A stretch of 5,497 nt of DNA. Source: VGCC01 sp040381195 (GTDB taxonomy: Bacteria > Actinomycetota > Actinomycetes > S36-B12). The stretch's first letter is position 1. Each line of letters starts with the position of its first letter. This document shows, one piece after another, positions 1 to 3,150 of the stretch. Both the position numbers and the translations under genes were made by a program. The DNA lies in NCBI GenBank assembly GCA_040381195.1, contig JBEIHR010000118.1, positions 1-5,497 on the forward strand, in the 5' to 3' direction. Under the pieces are notes generated by a model. The model saw only the letters and a program-made list of their open reading frames with translations, had not been told where the DNA came from and made no database searches.

Positions 1-38
1 ACTCAACAAAGAGATCCGAGCACCTGTGGACAACGGGA

Positions 39-64
39 GTGGCGGGGTCGCAGGACCCCGCCAC
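39..64 (-). terminator. Perfect 11-bp hairpin, candidate terminator
   Basis: GTGGCGGGGTC (39-49) pairs perfectly with GACCCCGCCAC (54-64) across the 4-base loop GCAG. There is no T-run on either side, so this would be a hairpin-only terminator or another RNA structure. On the minus strand it begins 5 bases after the TAG at 72-70, which fits a 3' end for transcripts leaving the toxin-antitoxin remnant or the small peptide frame. The strand is uncertain because the stem is symmetrical. Confidence 0.5.
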
Positions 65-69
65 CGTCA

Positions 70-153
70 CTACGGGAACAGAAGATCGATGATCTTTCTG
101 ATCCCGGCAACTGCCACAATCTGCAGCACAAAAACTGCTATCGATCGCAGCAC
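70..153 (-). CDS. Possible 27-residue hydrophobic peptide
   Basis: A GTG at 153-151 opens a 27-codon frame ending in TAG at 72-70. The product starts MLRSIAVFVLQIVAVAG and continues with IRKIIDLLFP: one hydrophobic helix long enough to cross a membrane, followed by an Arg-Lys pair. A GGGGAG (169-164) lies 10 bases before the start, somewhat far for a Shine-Dalgarno. The frame is bracketed by the 190-212 hairpin upstream and the 39-64 hairpin 5 bases after the stop. Size, hydrophobicity and compact layout recall small membrane peptides such as type I toxins, but I see no sequence match to any family. The same frame is open further upstream (to TTG at 327), so this could be the tail of an 85-residue frame or a chance opening. 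No function is assigned. Confidence 0.25.
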   Translation of the reverse strand: MLRSIAVFVLQIVAVAGIRKIIDLLFP

Positions 154-189
154 CCGTGTTACGCTCCCCGTGCTTGGTGGGAAGCGCTT

Positions 190-220
190 GCGGCTCGGGA
201 AACCCGAGCCGCTTTCGCTT
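190..220 (+). terminator. Rho-independent terminator-like hairpin
   Basis: GCGGCTCGGG (190-199) pairs perfectly with CCCGAGCCGC (203-212) around an AAA loop. On the plus strand it is followed at once by TTTCGCTTT, a broken T-rich tail; the minus strand side has no T-run. This is the best intrinsic terminator in the window. It points to a rightward transcript entering from beyond the left edge, or to a barrier to plus-strand transcription into the minus-strand genes. Confidence 0.6.
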
Positions 221-404
221 TCACTCACATCCGGCACCTCCCTTCTCCTCACCTCACGTGATGTGGGTGAAGCACGGAGAACATCCGAAGAAGGAAGACG
301 CCACGCACGGGAACGCAACATCATCAATCTAGGAAGTCACATCGCCGTTGCATAGAGCCCAGCAATTGCCTGTGGACAGGGTGGCCGGGGTGGATTCGGC
401 TTAG

Positions 405-473
405 CTACGGTCGACCCAGGGCTTCGATGTGCTGAAGCGCATCTGCCACCAGCTCGCGATCACTCCGACTCAC
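405..473 (-). pseudogene. HEPN (DUF86/HepT-like) toxin, N-terminal remnant
   Basis: A GTG at 473-471 overlaps the antitoxin's TGA by the four bases GTGA, and the frame runs 22 codons to a TAG at 407-405. The visible peptide after the start, SRSDRELVADALQHIEALG, resembles the first helix of HepT-like HEPN ribonucleases of the DUF86 type, which usually continue for roughly 110-140 residues. In that family the product cuts or blocks RNA through an RX4-6H motif and is neutralised by the adjacent MNT protein, which adds AMP to a tyrosine. Neither the RX4-6H motif nor that tyrosine is present here. No continuation is visible in the other frames, so this is a deletion or replacement of the distal gene rather than a single frameshift. 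There is no separate Shine-Dalgarno; translation would be coupled to the antitoxin. Recognition rests on a short stretch plus the typical gene order. Confidence 0.65.
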
Positions 474-958
474 AGCGGCACAGACGTCTCACGCACCTGG
501 GCAGCCAGGTTCTTGCGCATATTCCCGGCCGGAGTGACCTCCACCGGATACCCAACAACTGCCGAAAGTTTCCGCTCCAATCGAGCGAGCGCCATCAAGC
601 TCGGTACCTCATCGAAGTCCACGAGCAGGTCGATGTCCGAAGCTTCAGTGTCCAAACCCACCGCGACGCTCCCAAACACTCGAGTACCTCTTCCGCCGAC
701 GTTCCGAATGATGTCGAGGACGGTACGCCGATGGGCTGACAGGGCTCGGGCACGTTCTGACGACCCATGGAAACGCAAGAGACGTGAGACTTCCGGCTGG
801 CTTCGACCGACGGCAGCCGCTATCTCCCGCTGCGTCAACCCGGCTGCCGCACCCGCGTGCACGGCACGGATCAATAGCGCCCGTGAACGAGAGTGCAGCT
901 CGTCTGCGGCCCGCGCATCAGACATCAGGCGCTTGAGGAGATCAGCTCGAGGCGACAT
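470..958 (-). CDS. HTH-nucleotidyltransferase antitoxin (MntA-like)
   Basis: A 162-residue protein with an N-terminal helical part, a helix-turn-helix at about 41-63 (TQREIAAAVGRSQ then PEVSRLL), and a minimal nucleotidyltransferase domain at about 76-150. The core motif is GSX10DXD: G96-S97, then D108 and D110 in the stretch SDIDLLVDF. The usual third carboxylate is E140 in PVEVTP. In the MntA/HepT family the enzyme uses ATP to AMPylate a tyrosine of the HEPN toxin; HTH versions probably also repress their own operon. The partner toxin overlaps the stop codon by GTGA but is cut to 22 codons, so this is an orphan antitoxin with an apparently intact active site. I chose the ATG at 958 over the in-frame TTG at 997 because the paralogue at 3031 starts at the same point and similarity below the start is to DNA, not protein. 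No Shine-Dalgarno precedes it; the -10 box lies so close that the message is probably leaderless. Confidence 0.85.
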   Translation of the reverse strand: MSPRADLLKRLMSDARAADELHSRSRALLIRAVHAGAAAGLTQREIAAAVGRSQPEVSRLLRFHGSSERARALSAHRRTVLDIIRNVGGRGTRVFGSVAVGLDTEASDIDLLVDFDEVPSLMALARLERKLSAVVGYPVEVTPAGNMRKNLAAQVRETSVPL

Positions 959-959
959 A

Positions 960-974
960 TAGCAAATACTATCA
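960..974 (-). promoter_or_regulatory. Extended -10 box with overlapping operator
   Basis: On the minus strand, TGATAGTAT (974-966) reads as an extended -10 (TGN plus TAGTAT), with the ATG at 958 about 7 bases beyond it, consistent with a leaderless transcript. No good -35 box is visible. The same bases form the imperfect palindrome TAGCA-AA-TACTA (plus strand 960-971; one arm position off perfect). A related palindrome sits at the identical place before the paralogue at 3031, which supports a binding site for the HTH protein. Binding would block RNA polymerase, i.e. autorepression (inference). Confidence 0.55.
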
Positions 975-1071
975 AGATCCACGAAGTGCTTTCCCAAAGA
1001 TCACAAGGCGAGAGACCAGGCTTGGGAAAATCCCCAGCGAGATTGTCAGAGGTTCGAAATACCGTACAAGT

Positions 1072-1347
1072 GTGACCAGGGTTCCCAGAGTGGGCGGCGA
1101 TGAGCAGAAGGTGTGCTCATTCTGCGGAGACGTGGTGATGCTCTGTTCGTGCATGCTCAGCGAATCGTGGCCGCCAATTCCGAAAAAGCCCGAGGCAGCC
1201 CAGTCGGACTTGACGCTTGCAAGGCCCATCCCTTTCGACACATGTCATCGTGATGGGTTACGGGTCCGGCAGCCCAGACCCGCTCGATCTGGGACGCATA
1301 GAGCACATCAGGCGCGAGTCATGAGGCCAAACAAGCCACCTCGCTGA
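1072..1347 (+). CDS. Doubtful small Cys-rich ORF
   Basis: A GTG at 1072 (alternative GTG in frame at 1090) opens a 91-residue frame on the strand opposite to every convincing gene. The first third contains KVCSFCGDVVMLCSCML, a CX2C followed by CXC, resembling a zinc-binding knuckle, and its codons look plausible. The second half is Arg-, Pro- and His-rich and looks like noise. No Shine-Dalgarno is evident, and the frame crosses both hairpins downstream of the unknown gene. It may be a fragment of a zinc-ribbon protein or a chance opening. Confidence 0.2.
   Translation: MTRVPRVGGDEQKVCSFCGDVVMLCSCMLSESWPPIPKKPEAAQSDLTLARPIPFDTCHRDGLRVRQPRPARSGTHRAHQARVMRPNKPPR
1225..1257 (-). terminator. Weak imperfect hairpin
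   Basis: CCCATC (1225-1230) pairs with GATGGG (1252-1257), and an inner CGA/TCG can pair inside the 21-base loop. It lies about 100 bases beyond the TAA of the 487-residue gene and has no T-run. It could help end that transcript, but support is thin. Confidence 0.25.
1261..1282 (-). terminator. Weak hairpin downstream of the unknown gene
   Basis: CGGGTC (1261-1266) pairs with GACCCG (1277-1282) around a 10-base loop, some 70 bases downstream of the minus-strand stop at 1353. There is no T-run. With the hairpin at 1225-1257 it makes a tandem pair, a plausible but unproven termination zone. Confidence 0.3.
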
Positions 1348-1352
1348 TGCAA

Positions 1353-2816
1353 TTACTCGTCTTCCTCAAGGCTGGTCTCGCTACCGAAGATGTCGTAGCC
1401 TCCTTGACCCGCCTTCGCGTATGCCTCGTCCAATTCCTCCGACTGCGACCTCGGGTGAGCATTGCCGGTGTCCTTGAGGGGCTCTTCCTGCTCGGACTGT
1501 TCCTCCTCTTCCTTGATTTCTTCCATTTGGGGATTCTTGTCGATCTGTTGATTAACCAGGGCAAACGCGGCGTCGCCCCCACGAATGTTGGACTGACGTG
1601 AATTCTGCCGATTGGTACCCCGCTTGACCACCGGGTTTTCGGCGTTGGCGACCCCCGCTTGATCCACCGCAGCCTGTGACTCGGCCTGCAGTTGTGCCAC
1701 CTGATCCGCGGATGCGCCACGCGCCTGCGCCCTAGCCAACTCCCTCTGCTTCGCGAGTGCCTCCTTTGTCCGGGCTAATTGTTCGCGATTAAAACGTCCA
1801 CCAGGGCGCCTCTCATCATCCACGGACTCGATTGCATCCCGAGCGTCACGCCAGTCTCCGCCGGGCCCGCCGTGTGCACTTATCGCTTGGGATTCCGCCG
1901 GCGTGAGCCACCTATGACCCAAACGCTTGCGCCAGTCATAACCAGAGGAGTGCTCCCCGATGCGTAGTTGCTCTTTCCGAGCCATAAATGCCTTATGGTC
2001 ATGCATCTGCACCTTGATCTGTGCCCGCCTGGCGGCGGTGTCATCTTTCTGACGAGTGGCAAGCTCCGCCTTTCGCTGATTCGAACCTCGTCGCCACCGG
2101 TGGTAGTTCTTCTTGGCGCGATAGCCCATCCCGATGGCACCTGTTTGAAGCCCGGTCAGAGCCCAGACACCAAAGCTGCCTAGACCGGAGAAGAAGCCCT
2201 TGACCTTGTCACCAAACCCGCGCTCCTCCTTCTTGGACTGGAGAGTGGGACTGAAGAAACGAGACAATGCCCCCCGCTTCGCTTCCTTGACGTACTTGGG
2301 ATCAAGGCCCGGAGCAGCGGCCGCTCCGTCCTCATTGCCGCGGTCAGGATCAAGTTCATTGATCCTGTCCAGCATCTGACCTTCCGGGACATCCGCACCC
2401 TTGACATCGGTCAGTGTCCTTCTTGGCGCTGACTGGGAGCCAAGACCAACGGGGACAGTGGCGCTGTCACCGACTCCATCGTCACTCAGGAGGCGTCCTC
2501 CGCGTCCGACCGCGGTGAATCCACTGTGGTTCTCGTCGCGTTCAGGATTGGCAGGTTCACTCGGCGGGCGCAAAAACCGCTGCAGTTTTCCCTCGGGCTG
2601 CTTCCCCTTTATGAGCTTAAAGATGTTGTACCCGCCATCTTCATCTTCACTGTCGCTTAGATCAGCTAAATCCGCAGATTTCTTTCGAAACTGACCATCA
2701 TCACTCGCCTGGCTCTGATGATTAGCGAGGCCGTTCTGCTTCTTCGTAAACTCGTTCAGCCACAGCGAATAATTGAAGTTCTTGCCTCCCGAGGGATCGT
2801 CGTCAAGATCGTTCAC
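1353..2816 (-). CDS. Unrecognised 487-residue charged, low-complexity protein
   Basis: I do not recognise this protein. It starts at GTG 2816-2814, preceded by a strong Shine-Dalgarno AAGGAGG (2827-2821) only 4 bases away, and this GTG overlaps the stop of the HTH gene as GTGA. Residues 1-60 are polar and acidic, ending DLSDSEDED. GGYNIFKLIKG follows at 61-71 and a near copy, GGYDIF, lies at 472-477, close to the C-terminus. Residues 200-230 are Gly-rich and hydrophobic around GSFGVWALTGLQTG, possibly one membrane-associated helix, flanked by basic residues (RAKKNYHRWRRG). Residues 240-285 and 342-390 are Gln/Ala/Lys/Arg-rich and likely helical or coiled coil. Residues 431-446 are very acidic. 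There is no signal peptide, Cys or catalytic motif. Its codons look less GC-biased than the protease's, which may mean acquisition. It could be a scaffold or structural protein or an effector of a mobile element; none is proven. Confidence 0.85.
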   Translation of the reverse strand: MNDLDDDPSGGKNFNYSLWLNEFTKKQNGLANHQSQASDDGQFRKKSADLADLSDSEDEDGGYNIFKLIKGKQPEGKLQRFLRPPSEPANPERDENHSGFTAVGRGGRLLSDDGVGDSATVPVGLGSQSAPRRTLTDVKGADVPEGQMLDRINELDPDRGNEDGAAAAPGLDPKYVKEAKRGALSRFFSPTLQSKKEERGFGDKVKGFFSGLGSFGVWALTGLQTGAIGMGYRAKKNYHRWRRGSNQRKAELATRQKDDTAARRAQIKVQMHDHKAFMARKEQLRIGEHSSGYDWRKRLGHRWLTPAESQAISAHGGPGGDWRDARDAIESVDDERRPGGRFNREQLARTKEALAKQRELARAQARGASADQVAQLQAESQAAVDQAGVANAENPVVKRGTNRQNSRQSNIRGGDAAFALVNQQIDKNPQMEEIKEEEEQSEQEEPLKDTGNAHPRSQSEELDEAYAKAGQGGYDIFGSETSLEEDE

Positions 2817-3031
2817 GCCGCCTCCTTACGTGCCCACGCACAAGAACGCAAGAGTCCAGAAACTTCCGATTGGCTCCCCCCTGCTTCAGCCGCTGTCTCA
2901 CCCTGCTTCGATCTGGCTGATTCGTCCAGGCGCAATGTCTTGACTAGCACGGCCCGGGATTGTGTGGCCAACTCATCTGCGACCCGCGCAACGGCTTGAC
3001 ATTGCTTCTGGAGATCAGACCGCGAGGACAT
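2813..3031 (-). CDS. Truncated paralogue of the antitoxin's HTH half
   Basis: A 72-residue frame that matches the N-terminus of the antitoxin at 958-470: 30 of 62 residues are identical without gaps, starting at the initiator Met. Shared stretches include VADEL/AADEL, SRA, SQxEVSxLLR and the DNA just upstream of the ATG. The HTH is eroded (QGETAAEAGGSQ in place of QREIAAAVGRSQ), losing a core hydrophobic residue and two arginines. Similarity stops near residue 62, and the nucleotidyltransferase half is absent. The final codons carry the Shine-Dalgarno AAGGAGG of the next gene, and the stop TGA overlaps that gene's GTG. It may be a weakened regulator, or a translated leader that feeds ribosomes into the 487-residue gene. 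The frame has stayed open with no frameshift, which argues against recent simple decay. Confidence 0.6.
   Translation of the reverse strand: MSSRSDLQKQCQAVARVADELATQSRAVLVKTLRLDESARSKQGETAAEAGGSQSEVSGLLRSCAWARKEAA
2821..2827 (-). promoter_or_regulatory. Strong Shine-Dalgarno for the 487-residue gene
   Basis: AAGGAGG reads on the minus strand at 2827-2821, 4 bases before the GTG at 2816. It sits inside the last codons of the HTH frame and is the clearest ribosome binding site in the window, fixing the start of the unknown gene. Confidence 0.75.
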
Positions 3032-3032
3032 A

Positions 3033-3048
3033 CAACAAATGCTATCGA
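3033..3048 (-). promoter_or_regulatory. Second copy of the operator and -10 box
   Basis: Plus-strand CAACA-AA-TGCTA (3033-3044) aligns base for base with 960-971; the combined consensus is the 12-base palindrome TAGCA-AA-TGCTA. On the minus strand the -10 is TAGCAT (3044-3039), with the ATG at 3031 about 7 bases beyond, again pointing to a leaderless transcript. The TG of an extended -10 has become CG here. Similarity to the antitoxin upstream region ends near 3053. Confidence 0.5.
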
Positions 3049-3099
3049 CATCCCCCGCGGGGCAAGAGCTACGTCGATGGGTCGTCTAGAACGAGACAG

Positions 3100-3141
3100 G
3101 CTGGCCGCGTACTGGTGTGGTGTCTCTGGGTCTTGGCCAGC
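3100..3141 (-). terminator. Possible hairpin after the protease gene
   Basis: GCTGGCC (3100-3106) and GGCCAGC (3135-3141) are perfect 7-base arms with a 28-base loop. They begin 9 bases after the protease stop codon on the minus strand. The loop is long and there is no T-run, so it is only a weak terminator candidate, though the position is right. Confidence 0.25.
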
Positions 3142-3150
3142 GTGAATCGA

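Larger units (their letters stand above)
1..404. other. Left non-coding stretch downstream of the toxin remnant
   Basis: No reading frame here looks like a confident gene. The stretch holds two perfect hairpins (39-64 and 190-212), a possible short hydrophobic peptide on the minus strand between them (70-153), and two copies of the 10-mer CCTGTGGACA (23-32 and 369-378). Minus-strand frames beyond the toxin remnant's stop at 405 show no HEPN RX4-6H motif, so the missing part of the toxin is not present out of frame. Plus frame 1 is open from the left edge to a TGA at 259-261, but it runs through both hairpins and its translation resembles nothing I know. Confidence 0.6.
975..1352. other. Intergenic region between the 487-residue gene and the antitoxin
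   Basis: This gap lies downstream of the 487-residue gene and upstream of the antitoxin promoter. It holds a doubtful plus-strand Cys-rich frame (1072-1347) and two weak hairpins (1225-1257 and 1261-1282) that could end transcription of the unknown gene. The minus-strand frame across 1241-972 has no recognisable content. Nothing else stands out. Confidence 0.5.

Noticed and set aside
23..33. Replication origin based on the TGTGGACAA box
   Set aside because: Only one perfect and one near 9-mer are present, with no AT-rich unwinding region and no dnaA or dnaN nearby.
1..258. Plus frame 1 open from the left edge as a gene tail
   Set aside because: It runs through both perfect hairpins, and its Cys/His/Arg-rich translation resembles no family; an opening of 86 codons is not rare in GC-rich DNA.
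254..261. TCACGTGA palindrome as an operator
   Set aside because: An isolated 8-base palindrome with no gene start nearby and no second copy in the window.
429..962. Long plus-strand frame opposite the antitoxin
   Set aside because: It is antisense to a gene with clear HTH and GSX10DXD motifs, and its own translation is Ser/Arg-rich without any recognisable domain.
959..997. Upstream TTG start giving a longer antitoxin
   Set aside because: The 13 extra residues come from the -10/operator DNA, and the paralogue at 3031 begins at the Met equivalent to 958.
1319..1720. Overlapping minus-strand frames inside the 487-residue gene
   Set aside because: They are alternate-frame readings rich in Arg, Ser and Pro. 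The 487-residue frame has the strong Shine-Dalgarno and covers the whole segment.
3053..3062. CCCCGCGGGG palindrome upstream of the second operator
   Set aside because: It is a short self-complementary GC run with no loop, not shared with the other operator copy, and expected by chance in this composition.
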